Source of the DNA: Trachythela sp. YZ-2020
Taxonomy: Eukaryota; Cnidaria; Anthozoa; Malacalcyonacea; Clavulariidae
DNA: 64,000 nucleotides
Assembly (NCBI GenBank): GCA_016169945.1
Contig: JADLSH010000369.1
Span: 4,960,001 to 5,024,000 of the forward strand
Direction: 5' to 3'
Shown piece after piece: positions 22,801 to 37,800 of the stretch (the first letter of the stretch is position 1; every line of letters begins with the position of its first letter). The position numbers were made by a program, and so were the translations under genes. The notes beneath the pieces are model-generated. The model saw only the letters and a list, made by a program, of their open reading frames with translations. It was not told the DNA's origin and ran no database searches.

Positions 22801-25800
22801 ACAAGAGTTGTCGTGAGGACCAACCACAACAAGAGTTGTCGTGAGGACCAACCACAACAAGAGTTGTCGTGAGGACCAACCACAACAAGAGTTGTCGTGA
22901 GGACCAACCACAACAAGAGTTGTCGTGAGGACCAACCACAACAAGAGTTGTCGTGAGGACCAACCACAACAAGAGTCGTGAGGACCAACCACAACAAGAG
23001 TTGTCGTGAGGACCAACCACAACAAGAGTTGTCGTGAGGACCAACCACAACAAGAGTTGTCGTGAGGACCAACCACAACAAGAGTTGTCGTGAGGACCAA
23101 CCACAACAAGAGTTGTCGTGAGGACCAACCACAACAAGAGTTGTCGTGAGGACCAACCACAACAAGAGTTTTCGTGAGGACCAACCACAACAAGAGTTGT
23201 CGTGAGACCAACCACAACAAGAGTTGTCGTGAGGACCAACCACAACAAGAGTTGTCGTGAGGACCAACCACAACAAGAGTTCGTGAGGACCAACCACAAC
23301 AAGAGTTGTCGTGAGGACCAACCACAACAAGAGTTGTCGTGAGGACCAACCACAACAAGAGTTGTCGTGAGGACCAACCACAACAAGAGTTGTCGTGAGG
23401 ACCAACCACAACAAGAGTTGTCGTGAGGACCAACCACAACAAGAGTTGTCGTGAGGACCAACCACAACAAGAGTTGTCGTGAGGACCAACCACAACAAGA
23501 GTTTTCGTGAGGACCAACCACAACAAGAGTTGTCGTGAGGACCAACCACAACAAGAGTTTTCGTGAGGACCAACCACAACAAGAGTTGTCGTGAGGACCA
23601 ACCACAACAAGAGTTTTCGTGAGGACCAACCACAACAAGAGTTGTCGTGAGGACCAACCACAACAAGAGTTTTCGTGAGGACCAACCACAACAAGAGTTG
23701 TCGTGAGGACCAACCACAACAAGAGTTGTCGTGAGGACCAACCACAACAAGAGTTGTCGTGAGGACCAACCACAACAAGAGTTTTCGTGAGGACCAACCA
23801 CAACAAGAGTTGTCGTGAAGACCAACCACAACAAGAGTTGTCGTGAGGACCAACCACAACAAGAGTTGTCGTGAGGACCAACCACAACAAGAGTTGTCGT
23901 GAGGACCAACCACAACAAGAGTTGTCGTGAGGACCAACCACAACAAGAGTTGTCGTGAGGACCAACCACAACAAGAGTTGTCGTGAGGACCAACCACAAC
24001 AAGAGTTGTCGTGAGGACCAACCACAACAAGAGTTGTCGTGAGGACCAACCACAACAAGAGTTGTCGTGAGGACCAACCACAACAAGAGATTTCGTGAGG
24101 ACCAACCACAACAAGAGTTGTCGTGAGGACCAACCACAACAAGAGTTTTCGTGAGGACCAACCACAACAAGAGTTGTCGTGAGGACCAACCACAACAAGA
24201 GTTGTCGTGAGGACCAACCACAACAAGAGTTGTCGTGAGGACCAACCACAACAAGAGTTGTCGTGAGGACCAACCACAACAAGAGTTTTCGTGAGGACCA
24301 ACCACAACAAGAGTTGTCGTGAGGACCAACCACAACAAGAGTTGTCGTGAGGACCAACCACAACAAGAGTTGTCGTGAGGACCAACCACAACAAGAGTTT
24401 TCGTGAGGACCAACCACAACAAGAGTTGTCGTGAGGACCAACCACAACAAGAGTTGTCGTGAGGACCAACCACAACAAGAGTTGTCGTGAGGACCAACCA
24501 CAACAAGAGTTGTCGTGAGGACCAACCACAACAAGAGTTGTCGTGAGGACCAACCACAACAAGAGTTGTCGTGAGGACCAACCACAACAAGAGTTGTCTG
24601 GAGGACCAACCACAACAAGAGTTGTCGTGAGGACCAACCACAACAAGAGTTGTCGTGAGGACCAACCACAACAAGAGTTGTCGTGAGGACCAACCACAAC
24701 AAGAGTTGTCGTGAGGACCAACCACAACAAGAGTTGTCGTGAGGACCAACCACAACAAGAGTTTTCGGGAGGACCAATCACAACAAGAGTTGTCGTGAGG
24801 ACCAACCACAACAAGAGTTGTCGTGAGGACCAACCACAACAAGAGTTTTCGGGACTGCCAACCACAGCAAGAGTTTTCGTGAGGACCAACCACAACAAAA
24901 GTTTTCGGGAGGACCAACCACAACAAGAGTTTTCGGGAGGGCCAAGCACAACAAGAGTTTTCGTGAGGACCAACCACAACAAGAGTTTTCGGGAGGACCA
25001 ACCACAACAAGAGTTGTCGTGAGGACCAACCACAACAAGAGTTTTCGGGAGGACTAACCACAACAAGAGTTGTCGTGAGGACCAACCACAACAAGAGTTT
25101 TCGGGAGGACCAACCACAACAAGAGTTTTCGGGAGGACCAACCACGACAAGAGTTTTCGGGAGGACCAACCACGACTTTTCTTACATCAGTTTTCAAGCA
25201 CATCAAGTCCAAGGGTAGTCACACAATCTAAGTAAAATCCCTACCCTCGACTTACAACTTAGCGCACTACTGCATCTGATATCCGTACGGCCGTACCTCT
25301 CACTAAGTTGTCGACACATTAGTCTTACCTATATCATTTGCTTTCACAAAGAACCACGTTGACATATCGAAAGTTTCAATGTAGATCCTCCCGTACATCG
25401 AATGGTTGCATATTAGTTTTTGTTTCTCATCTTTATTTATACAGGGTATTGCCGGCCCCTCAGGGATGCCAGGAAAGCCTGGAAAATCTGGCGTTGCGGT
25501 ATGTTTTTAAACTTTACCTTATTATCTGTAGACATTCATGAGCAAAATTATCTCAAAGACAAAAGTGCATAACGTAGTTTTTGTATGAACTACCTGAAAA
25601 AGATTAGAAATGTGCTTTTAATCTTTTTCAGGTAATTCATACACAAACCACGGCAGCTTATGGTAAACTGGTAGAATAATATATTTACCTACACTGGACC
25701 CCATATTTGAGTGTACATTACATGTCAACATAGGGCGAAAAATAAATAAAGGCTTTAAAATGTGGTTATGTTGCCTGTAATTTAGTTAAAGAATTTTTAC

Positions 25801-28800
25801 CTGTTAAATTCCTATCTCAATCCCAGACCAAATCAATTTTTGACCAAATCGCCGACTTTTATCACTACTTTATTTCATTCTCTGGTGTACTTGAAAATAC
25901 ATCATATGCTTTCATATTGTTACGTTCAAATGTTGCATTGCGATGTTATATAATTCTCAGGAATGTTTTGGTTTTCTTATGTGTGTAGGGTATGCTAGGG
26001 CACACGGGAATGCTTGGATTACTTGGATCAAAAGGCAAAAAGGTAATGAACAATATGTTTATTTGGCTGATATTGTATTGTTTGGAAAATTGATAAAGGT
26101 TTTTATAGGTAAGACTACAATAAATGGCATGTTGATTGCTCGTATTGTACGCAGTGGCGTGCAGAGAACGTCTCCACTGAGGGTGGGGGGGGGGGGGTGG
26201 GAGCGTTCCAAAATTTACCGACGACGCGGGGAAAAATTTTTTACAAAAAGCGATGTTAGTTGCTAAGCCTCGCGATTGCGAAACGTTACTAGTTCGTCGC
26301 GTATTTTGGTTCTTTGAACTTTTAAAATTTACTGACCATGTTACTTTAAAATTCTACGTTTTAACCGTCGGGTAAGACCCCCAACACCCCCTCCCCACAC
26401 CCGCTCGGTGTTTTCTACTAAAATGACAGTAATATTCAACGACTGTGTGAGTTTTTAAAATTCATTACCTGAATTTATTTATCTTCCTTTCATAGGGTGA
26501 TACAGGAATTCAAGGAATGTCTGGATTACCTGGTGGTGATGGTGATCCAGTAAGTGCAATATCTTGGGTGAATATTTAACAATTATACCATGAGCTCGAG
26601 TCGTATATATATGAGCTGATAGGCTCGTCTATACGCGTCGTATACGACGAGAGCGAATGATGCAATTGTTTTATGATATGGTCTTATAGACATTAACTGC
26701 AGCTCTGCATGTTGTAATATTTTTACAGTTCGTTCACCCACAAACCTTGTCGCGACTCGGATTGAAAATTTTAAATGTTTTTGTAATGTTTTTTTTCATA
26801 AATTAAAGTGAAATAATCGGTTTTAGTACAGTTTGAGATATTTTATATATGATTTTTGTGTAGCAGAGTAAGTGCTTACTGACTGCAAATTTATTTGTTT
26901 TTTTTCATGCGGCTTTTCGAAAAATTTATATTCTCATGAACATGTTTTTTCGCTGCTCTTACGCTATTAATTCTGTAGAAAACTTTTATCTAAACTAATT
27001 TCTATATATTAAATGTATTTCCTACACTGTCAATGATTTTTGGAGTCCTTTCTGTCTGTTTTTGTCGCAAAACTCTTGTAGTTTTTGTGCCGCCTTCTTG
27101 TTTACAATACTCACTGTATATGAGCTGATATACAGCGAGTAGCTCAGCCAATCAGATTGCAAAATAGGTCATATACGGTGGATGACATATTATAATTAAT
27201 GGTATATTGCATGAAATGCTAGTTTTCGTACGCAAATATATGAAACATTTATAATAGTTAGATCCATTTTATGTCAGATAACATCTAAACTAAACATTCA
27301 GTTTTATATTTAGGGTGTTAATGGTGGACCTGGTTCTGTAGGTGCTTCTGGAGAGGATGGAGAAAAGGTTCTTATACTTGTTATGTCCTGTTATATTTAT
27401 TATTTTATACAAATTATTTATATCAGTCATGTTGCCAAGTCGGAAAACACGGTGAAAGATTATATAAATGCAGTTTGTATATTCATTTCTCTAACGTTTC
27501 GAATTTTGCAGGGCGGACAAGGCATTCCAGGAATCCTCGGTGGTCCAGGAAAATTAGGACCCATGGTAAGAAGTTTTATTATTTTGTTCGAATTTTGCAT
27601 TTCTTGGATATGCCTAGTCTATTGGAAAAGGATGATTAATCATTTTGTGCACGAATATTACTTGCATGTATAAGTTCTAAATGTTTATGGTATGATAAGG
27701 ATGTTAAAGATAAAATTAGTTCCCGTACAGGCATATACTGTAGGCTGTTACATGTTGATATTTTCAAACTTTTAGGGTCGGAAAGGTCTTGCAGGCATGC
27801 CTGGTCCAGCTGGTAAATCTGGAGTTCCTGTAAGTTTAAATTTATAAATAAGTAGATGAGTTTGTGGTTTATACTGATATATGGTAATGTCGAACTAATT
27901 TATAAATAGCTGTATTAAATGGGTGTTTTAGCCAATTAATTAAGCACGGCGTTCCATTATTTTCAATACCGCTAGGGTAAAATATATTTGTTCTAAATAT
28001 ACTGTGTATTTATAGGGATCTGCAGGAGCATATGGAGGACATGGTGAGATAGGATCACTTGGTACAAAGGTAAATAGTTGTTGATGTGACACCCCAGATA
28101 CATTTCATTTTCATACCCTTGGATGTTTAAAGGTTTAAACTAATAATTTTCTATTTGAAAAATTTATGAATATTTTCCATGTGATTTTTTCTCTCACGAA
28201 AGCGCTTTTTGCATCGATACATTTGAAAAACGTAACTAAAACTTACTTTAATAAGGCCTAGTTTTCATTGGTACTTGGTAGTGGCTGTCGTGAGCAAGTC
28301 ATGGATTTATCTTATCCTTTTGTCATTTTTGTGTGATGTATGCAAATCAGTCTAAACTGATTGGAGAGATATATACTTAACGACAGTTCACGATCATCAC
28401 AACTAAATCGAAACCAGACTTTAAATATAAAGTTGAAATATTACTGTATTGTTCTTTCTCAAGGGAGATCCAGGTATACCTGGAGGTCGTGGATTGCCGG
28501 GATATTCTGGAGATCAGGTACGATATTGTATTGACAGAATGACAGTATATTTATATGTTGCTAAGTATCAAACCATGCTTTCTGAAACCATGTACACTTG
28601 CAAGATGAGATACATGCATGAGAGATGCATACATTTATTTTCTAGGGCGAGCCTGGTCTTGCTGGTCCTTCTGGTACACGAGGTGAAAGAGGACGCATGG
28701 TGAGTGTAGCACGATTTCTTAAATTATATGTTGTTTCGCGCCCCTTTAAAAACTATCTTATATAAACAGGACCACTGCCAGTAAAACATTTATGCACAAT

Positions 28801-31800
28801 AACTAGGGATGAATGTAAGTTTATTTCCTAGGGTCCTACGGGTATTCAAGGAGCTACTGGACATAAAGGATATCGAGGACACAGGGTATGTCGCATGTCG
28901 TTTTCGTTAGAAATACAATGTATACTTATTGCAGATGAATTCTTAGACCCATGCTATATAGGTTTTATTTCTTTTCTATGTAGGGAACTCGCGGTGATGG
29001 CGGTAGTGAAGGAGCATTTGGAATACCTGGTGATAAGGTAAGAAATAAGAGGAAGAACGCAGTTTACGAAATCTTTTTTCTTTTGTGTTTTCTATTGAAA
29101 CGATATTTCATAAACATTTCTTATTCTATTGTTATGTTAGGGAGACAATGGTGACCGTGGAAATCTGGGCGACACTGGACCAGCTGGACCACTAGTAAGT
29201 ACAAGTGACAAAAACATTAAAGTTGCTCTTTTTGGTTACTCATTAATCATACCATTAATTCGACAAATTAATTATTGCAAGTGTCGCCATTTTTCGTTTG
29301 TTTTGCGACAAAGCGTTTTGGGATAATTTAAGTATCGGGGTAAAATTAAATACGGGCTTTGTTTACAGATTTTAAGGAAAGTAAATGACTGCTATTTTAT
29401 TTCGTATATAGGGAGGAAGGGGTGAAGAAGGACCTCAGGGTGAACCGGGAGAGAGTGCGCAACTTGTAAGTGTTAGTTGTAAGAGAATGAAGATGCTTAT
29501 CTAGGACACAAGAGGAACTGGAAGAATTGTACGCTTATGTTTCCTTTGGTAGTCCTTCGCGATCAATTGAAGAATATTGTTTTCGCAGACATGAACGTCT
29601 TTAACTACAGCTTTATTATTCTTTAGGCTCAATTAGGACTTCGTGGTCTAATTGGAGTTCCAGGAGCTTTTGGTCCTGCGGTAGATACAGATCGATATTT
29701 TTCTCTTTGGAATTTATCAAATCAAAATAACTTTTAATTAATTTAGATCGTAATTTTTGCCTTTATTGCACATATTTCCCATCACTTTCTTTTCTTCCTT
29801 GAGGATATTTTGCATTGCTTTTCATTACAGGGTGATATTGGTCGTATTGGCCATCCCGGACTCAGAGGAGAGGAAGGTCCGAGTGTAAGTAAAAATCACT
29901 AATCACTCTTTTAAATGTATGAATGGTTGAGTAAAAAGAGATGGCTATATAAAAGGGTTTTTTTTATTTTCAGGGTGTACCAGGAGTGAGCGGGAAGCGT
30001 GGGAAACAGGGATCAAACGGCGAACAGGTGGGTTGAAGAAATTGTCATTTAATTACAACTTCAGATATATTGCCCAACAATCTTTTGTCTATATATGACA
30101 CCTGTACATATCAGAATTATTTCTGTTTCTCTGAAAGAATGGTGTCAACTGAAAGAAAATCGACATAGAATTTCAATTATTAGCAGTAGAACGTAGTGCA
30201 TACAACATCAACAGATCGGTTATTAACATTGTTTTTCTAATATGATGCAAATGGAGTTTCAAATCGATGTATCTATCTATCGTACAACATTTCTTTATAG
30301 TGGAATTGAAAATAATTTCTTACACTGATTTCTATTCTGAATAATCAAATGTATTTAGGGATTCGAAGGATCCAAAGGAATACGTGGCGGATATGGGGGA
30401 ATGGGACTTCAGGTAGGAAAATATCCTTAATCATCGAAATAAGCTTGCATAGTTATTCTTTTTAAGACCTCCTCTTGCATGCATCATCACGTAGGGCGCC
30501 TATAAGTCTAGTTCAAATTCCAACTTATAAAACAGAATTTCAATAAAAACATAACGAAACTTAATTATACTTCTCAAAGGAACTTTTTCAATCATATTTT
30601 AATCAGAGTTATAGCAGCAAGTACAGTGTGTGTTTAATTTCTTTATCCCAGGGACCCCCCGGACCGCCAGGTTCAGTTGGCATCAATGGTAAAGTTGGAT
30701 TCAAAGTTAGTATATCGTTGTTTTTACCGTTTGGTTAGTTTAACACCACGTGCTTGCCAGAAAATTTTACCATCCATGCAGTAACAATTTTCATGCTTTT
30801 ATTAAACATGTTAGTAGATTATTTCCAAGTTCACATATTATGCTAATTTCGTTCTTAATTTTTTCCATGGAAATTATTTTGTAGGGTATGCCGGGTGATT
30901 TCGGTAACCAGGGGGATCAAGGACCTCCAGGAACTATTGGTGTAATTGGTTATGCCGGTGCTCCAGGGGAAAAGGGAATCAAGGGAGAGAAGGTAAGGAA
31001 ATTGATTAAGCAACCATACTGCATGTAGTTGGCCATAACACTAGAAATCCATACTATGAAAATAATATGGAAATGCTATTTTCATAATATTTCCATTTTA
31101 TGTCCATATATATTATATCCATAGTATGAAAATGACAATTAGTATGGAATTAGTATAATAATTAGTATATAATTCCATAGTAAGGATGAATATATTTCAG
31201 TAGAAATAATAGCAGTTTACAGTCGTCCTCAAATAGACCAATTTGATAATGCAAATTTTTCATAGTTCCAGTCCTCCCTCCAAAAAGTCATTACTCGTGG
31301 AAACTTTTACTCTAAGAAAATGCTGAAACGAGGCCGAGTATTGTCTTTTTGCCCCCCAGGAAGAACTGAAACTAGAACTTCATTAGCAAAATCATGGTGT
31401 AGGGTTGGTGTAGGCAGTATTTTACAATTTTCGATTCAGCGCATATATAGGGTTATATCGTGTTGCAACATATTTTCTATCTATCGGGATAGAAAATATG
31501 TTGAAAGTAGAAACTGTTATGAAACTGTTCCTTCCCACTTTTCAAACTACTCCTTCATTAGCAATCAATAACGTTCCAATTAAACAAGTGTCTCATACAA
31601 AGTCACTTGGTACACATATTGATGAGAACTTATCTTGGAATGTTCACATTGAAAAAGTGTGTAAAAAAGTTGCTTCTGGGATAGGTGCATTAAAACGCAT
31701 AAGGCCTTATGTTCCTTTTCCAACAATGCAACGTATTTACAATTGCTTAGTCCAACCCCATTTCGACTACTGTTCCGTTATCTGGGATAGCTGCGGTAGT

Positions 31801-34800
31801 ACTCTAGCGGATAAATTACAAAAACTGCAAAATCGTGCTGCCAGAGTACTGACGTCATCTAGTTACGATACAAATGCCGATTATCTGTTTGAAAAACTCG
31901 GTTGGAAAAAGCTTTCATCGCAGCGTAGAATTGCTAAGGCTATCATGGATTCATGGTGTATAAATCCTTGAATGGTCTTGCACCAGATTACCTTTCCGAA
32001 ATGTTTGTTGATCGCAGGAGCATCACAAATTATGCACAAATTAGCTTTGCCACAACCGCATACAAACTACTTGAAAAATAGTTTTGGTTATAGTGGTGCG
32101 GTACTGTGGAACTCCCTTCCTGCCGAGTTACGACAGGCTGGTACTTTACATAAATTCAAGTTTGACTGCAGCAACGTCATTCGATAATTTTAAATACTTT
32201 ATCCAGTATTATTAATTGCACGGCACTCATGGAAAACATGTACCTATGTAAATATGTATATGTATAATTTGTAATATGTAACTTTCTTTGTTTATTCTAT
32301 TAATTTTATCATAAGCGTGTAAATCCTGATGAGTCTACCGTGGCTAAAAAAAGTTCACTTACTTACTTACTTACTTACTTGCTACTTACTTGCATTTACT
32401 TGCGCGCACTTACGCACTTGCTTGGTAAGTAAGTAATTACTTACTTACTTAAGTAAGTAAGTAAGTAAAGCTAAAATATCCGCCATCTTGAAACGTCATT
32501 GTTGTCATAGCAACGGCAGTTGCGTAACTTTTGTTAAAAAATCGGATCTAAATCGTGAATTTTCCATTTTATAGAAAACTGTATTGAGCCAGCTTAAATC
32601 TCGCTCGGTCCGTACGGCCTCATACGGACCGCTCGCGTAGCCAATCAGATTGCAAGAAACCCTAGAATATGAATTCGGACCGCAATGATGAGTATCTTAT
32701 GTATGTTTAGGGTGATGGAGGAGCAGACGGTGACGTTGGTCTGGCTGGACCACGAGGACTTCGGGTAAGACTAATAATCAATGCTCGTGTATGTTTATCG
32801 TGGCGTAGTGCCTGGTATATCCTGGTCTGTGTCTGATTTAACTGATGAAAATTACAAACACTTCTCGAGCGAAGGCCCAACCCTCAGCAGGTTAGTAGCT
32901 AGTGCTTATAACCTCTTGATGAAAGGCTTTAGCTCGAAACGTCACCGTCTTTCATCTTCTTCAGGTAGTTCAGACTCAAACATGGCGGCAGCTTGCAATG
33001 TTTTACAACCACACTGAACCCGCGCCACGTTTGATAACTCGTACCACCGAGACTTGATATTCATATGATAGGAATGAATATTTCACACAAACAGCAGTAA
33101 GAATAACAGTTACTATCAGGTCTATGCCCTATGGGTTGATTGGAAATACAGCTATGGCTGACGTGATGAATAACTATCATCATATAGCGAGTCATGGTGT
33201 AATATCAATGTATTATGAAATATTTACGTAAAATTTTGAAATCTCTCTAACTATACATTCTTGCCCATGCATGCTATATACCGAAACAGTTTTATATTTA
33301 TCTTCTATTTCACCGTATTTATAGGGACGGAAAGGTCGGCGTGGTCCAACTGGTTCCTATGGTTATGAAGGGCCCAAGGTTTGTTTCATTCACATATTTC
33401 ATTTTAAGTAATTACTTGAACGGATATTTTAAAGTTATTTTTGTCTTGTTAGGGTGCTCAAGGTGAGATTGGCCCGTACGGCTTTGAAGGATCACTTGGC
33501 GATAGGGTATGTAGGACTGTGGTGGAATTACCACAAGAAAAATGAATAGCATTTAGAGTCTTGTATGATTTAGTGTGCACTAGCCTCAAGCACACGATAC
33601 GATTTTAGTCATTCGACTAAAATTTATTAAGTCCTTGCGTGAGCGTTTTTTGTCGGCTGTTTTAATCGGAGAATATCAAATTATTTTGATATTGTCCGAC
33701 CTTTATCGGCTGATATGTTCTGTGCGCGGTGTGCCTGAATTAATCTTTTTATACCAGAAACCGTTTTCTTTTAAGAAGATAAAAAGGAACGACGTGTGTG
33801 CGGCATATACCGATTTATATCGGTAGCTATACAGATCAATATCGGCGGCTAAAATCGTACCGTTTGCGTCAGGCTTTATATTGAAAAATATATAAAAATT
33901 AGAAGAGCGTAAGCTTCGCACTGTTTGTGTATGTGTGTGTACGTAACCGACGTAGGATACACGTAAAAAATAGCCGCAATTGATATCAGTATGTTAAACA
34001 AATTGATCTGAGACACTGTACTGTACGTGGGTTAATCGCCCTTTTTATCCCAGAAAAACATGCAAACAGGGACTGGACCCTGCCGGGGCTGTTTCTCCAT
34101 AGCTCTTTTAGTGATGATGTAGTCAGTCGGCGGTTGCGCTCCACTTCGTGACCAGTGCCCTCTCAGCAACCCCTCCCCGATCAAGCTTATGAGCTGGATA
34201 CATCCCTGCATGGAAAGGTTGTTATCGCAACTCAAATCTTTCTAACGCTGGGTAATGTTTTCTTTTATTAAGAGGTTTAGTTTATAATCGTTAAATAATA
34301 ATCGTAAGTTTTCGTAATAACGTTTTCTTGTATGTTTATACCAGGGATACCAAGGGGATTTTGGTAAACTTGGCAGTCTAGGAGAAAAGGGAGTTATGGT
34401 AATAAATTACAGTTGAACGTCAAGATAGCTAACGATAAATAATAGATCACTAAACCGTTATGTTTTAGTTCAATGAGTTAATTAATTCACAATAAATATT
34501 TCGCTATATTTGTACAGTAAAAGACTGCCCAAAGTCATGTATTGATAGAATCCATAGCAGTGCATGTATAGTGCATGATAGCTGTTGTTATCTTTACTAG
34601 AATGCCATTGTGGTAATATTGTTATTGACTAGTACCCATCAATCGTCGACTAGCTAAAACAATAAAACCTAATATGATGGAACTGACGGAAGTCTATATA
34701 GTTGTTCAGGCATGTTTTCTTTAGCTAGAGGTAGTTGTTATTTAACTTTATATACAAATTATGTTTCACTTTACAGGGTGATAAAGGATTTGTAGGTCCT

Positions 34801-37800
34801 AGAGGAGAGGAGGGGAAACTGGGGGAAGAAGTACGTGTTCTTGTTAAAAATAAGAGTTTGCCTAATTTAACCCAATCCTACATCTACATTGAATATATTC
34901 AAAAGGTTAAAATAACAGAGAAAAAATTTGAAGAGTGGAGTACATTTCGGTGTAAATATATATGACATCCTTTATTCAATCACAAAAAATACCTGGTTTT
35001 CGCTAGCGATGCAAGCATCCTTCGTTTTGAGGTGAAAACTAAAATCAGGCATAGAAAATTATTTCTATACTCGTTTATCCTTTTTCACATTTATATATTC
35101 TACATTATGTTTTTCCATTGTTTGACTAGGGTGTGAAGGGTCAATTTGGAGCAACAGGGGCAAACGTAAGTACTCTTCTGATTCGTATTATTTTATCTGA
35201 AATACGTTTGTTACCATTCTGATTCGTATTATTTTATCTGAAATACGTTTGATACCATTCTGATTCGTATTATTTTATCTGAAATACGTTTGATACCATT
35301 CTGATTCGTATTATTTTATCTGAAATACGTTTGATACCATTCTGATTCGTATTATTTTATCTGAAATACGTTTGTTACCATTCTGATTCGTATTATTTTA
35401 TCTGAAATACGTTTGATACCATTCTGATTCGTATTATTTTATCTGAAATACGTTTGATACCATTCTATTTCGTATTATTTTATCTGAAATACGTTTGTTA
35501 CCATTCTGATTCGTATTATTTTATCTGAAATACGTTTGTTACCATTCTGATTCGTATTATTTTATCTGAAATACGTTTGATACCATTCTGATTCGTATTA
35601 TTTTATCTGAATACGTTTGTTACCATTCTGATTCGTATTATTTTATCTGAAATACGTTTGATACCATTCTGATTCGTATTATTTTATCTGAAATACGTTT
35701 GATACCATTCTATTTCGTATTATTTTATCTGAAATACGTTTGTTACCATTCTGATTCGTATTATTTTATCTGAAATACGTTTGTTACCATTCTGATTCGT
35801 ATTATTTTATCTGAAATACGTTTGATACCATTCTGATTCGTATTATTTTATCTGAAATACGTTTGTTACCATTCTGATTCGTATTATTTTATCTGAAATA
35901 CGTTTGTTACCATTCTGATTCGTATTATTTTATCTGAAATACGTTTGATACCATTCTGATTCGTATTATTTTATCTGAAATACGTTTGATACCATTCTAT
36001 TTCGTATTATTTTATCTGAAATACGTTTGTTACCATTCTGATTCGTATTATTTTATCTGAAATACGTTTGTTACCATTCTGATTCGTATTATTTTATCTG
36101 AAATACGTTTGATACCATTCTGATTCGTATTATTTTATCTGAAATACGTTTGTTACCATTCTGATTCGTATTATTTTATCTGAAATACGTTTGTTACCAT
36201 TCTGATTCGTATTATTTTATCTGAAATACGTTTGATACCATTCTGATTCGTATTATTTTATCTGAAATACGTTTGTTACCATTCTGATTCGTATTATTTT
36301 ATCTGAAATACGTTTGATACCATTCTGATTCGTATTATTTTATCTGAAATACGTTTGTTACCATTCTGATTCGTATTATTTTATCTGAAATACGTTTGAT
36401 ACCATTCTGATTCGTATTATTTTATCTGAAATACGTTTGATACCATTCTGATTCGTATTATTTTATCTGAAATACGTTTGTTACCATTCTGATTCGTATT
36501 ATTTTATCTGAAATACGTTTGTTACCATTCTGATTCGTATTATTTTATCTGAAATACGTTTGATACCATTCTGATTCGTATTATTTTATCTGAAATACGT
36601 TTGATACCATTCTATTTCGTATTATTTTATCTGAAATACGTTTGTTACCATTCTGATTCGTATTATTTTATCTGAAATACGTTTGATACCATTCTGATTC
36701 GTATTATTTTATCTGAAATACGTTTGATACCATTCTGATTCGTATTATTTTACCTGAAATACGTTTGTTACCATTCTGATTCGTATTATTTTATCTGAAA
36801 TACGTTTGTTACCATTCTGATTCGTATTATTTTATCTGAAATACGTTTGATACCATTCTGATTCGTATTATTTTATCTGAAATACGTTTGTTACCATTCT
36901 GATTCGTATTATTTTATCTGAAATACGTTTGTTACCATTCTGATTCGTATTATTTTATCTGAAATACGTTTGATACCATTCTGATTCGTATTATTTTATC
37001 TGAAATACGTTTGTTACCATTCTGATTCGTATTATTTTATCTGAAATACGTTTGTTACCATTCTGATTCGTATTATTTTATCTGAAATACGTTTGTTACC
37101 ATTCTGATTCGTATTATTTTATCTGAAATACGTTTGTTACCATTCTGATTCGTATTATTTTATCTGAAATACGTTTGATACCATTCTGATTCGTATTATT
37201 TTATCTGAAATACGTTTGTTACCATTCTGATTCGTATTATTTTATCTGAAATACGTTTGTTACCATTCTGATTCGTATTATTTTATCTGAAATACGTTTG
37301 TTACCATTCTGATTCGTATTATTTTATCTGAAATACGTTTGTTACCATTCTGATTCGTATTATTTTATCTGAAATACGTTTGTTACCATTCTGATTCGTA
37401 TTATTTTATCTGAAATACGTTTGTTACCATTCTGATTCGTATTATTTTATCTGAAATACGTTTGATACCATTCTGATTCGTATTATTTTATCTGAAATAC
37501 GTTTGTTACCATTCTGATTCGTATTATTTTATCTGAAATACGTTTGTTACCATTCTGATTCGTATTATTTTATCTGAAATACGTTTGTTACCATTCTGAT
37601 TCGTATTATTTTATCTGAAATACGTTTGATACCATTCTGATTCGTATTATTTTATCTGAAATACGTTTGTTACCATTCTGATTCGTATTATTTTATCTGA
37701 AATACGTTTGTTACCATTCTGATTCGTATTATTTTATCTGAAATACGTTTGATACCATTCTGATTCGTATTATTTTACCTGAAATACGTTTGTTACCATT

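Noticed and set aside
18693..25169. Several very long minus-strand reading frames (542 to 2114 codons)
   Set aside because: They are the 28-bp minisatellite read in frames without stops. Three overlapping frames, pure repeat content and an intronic position argue against genes.
18801..25175. CRISPR-like array
   Set aside because: Units are directly contiguous with no unique spacers, in an animal intron.
32917..32960. Hammerhead ribozyme (TGATGA...GAAAC)
   Set aside because: The core CUGANGA is imperfect in two of three copies, the first pair of stem II is mismatched, and the outer strands pair with each other as a simple hairpin.
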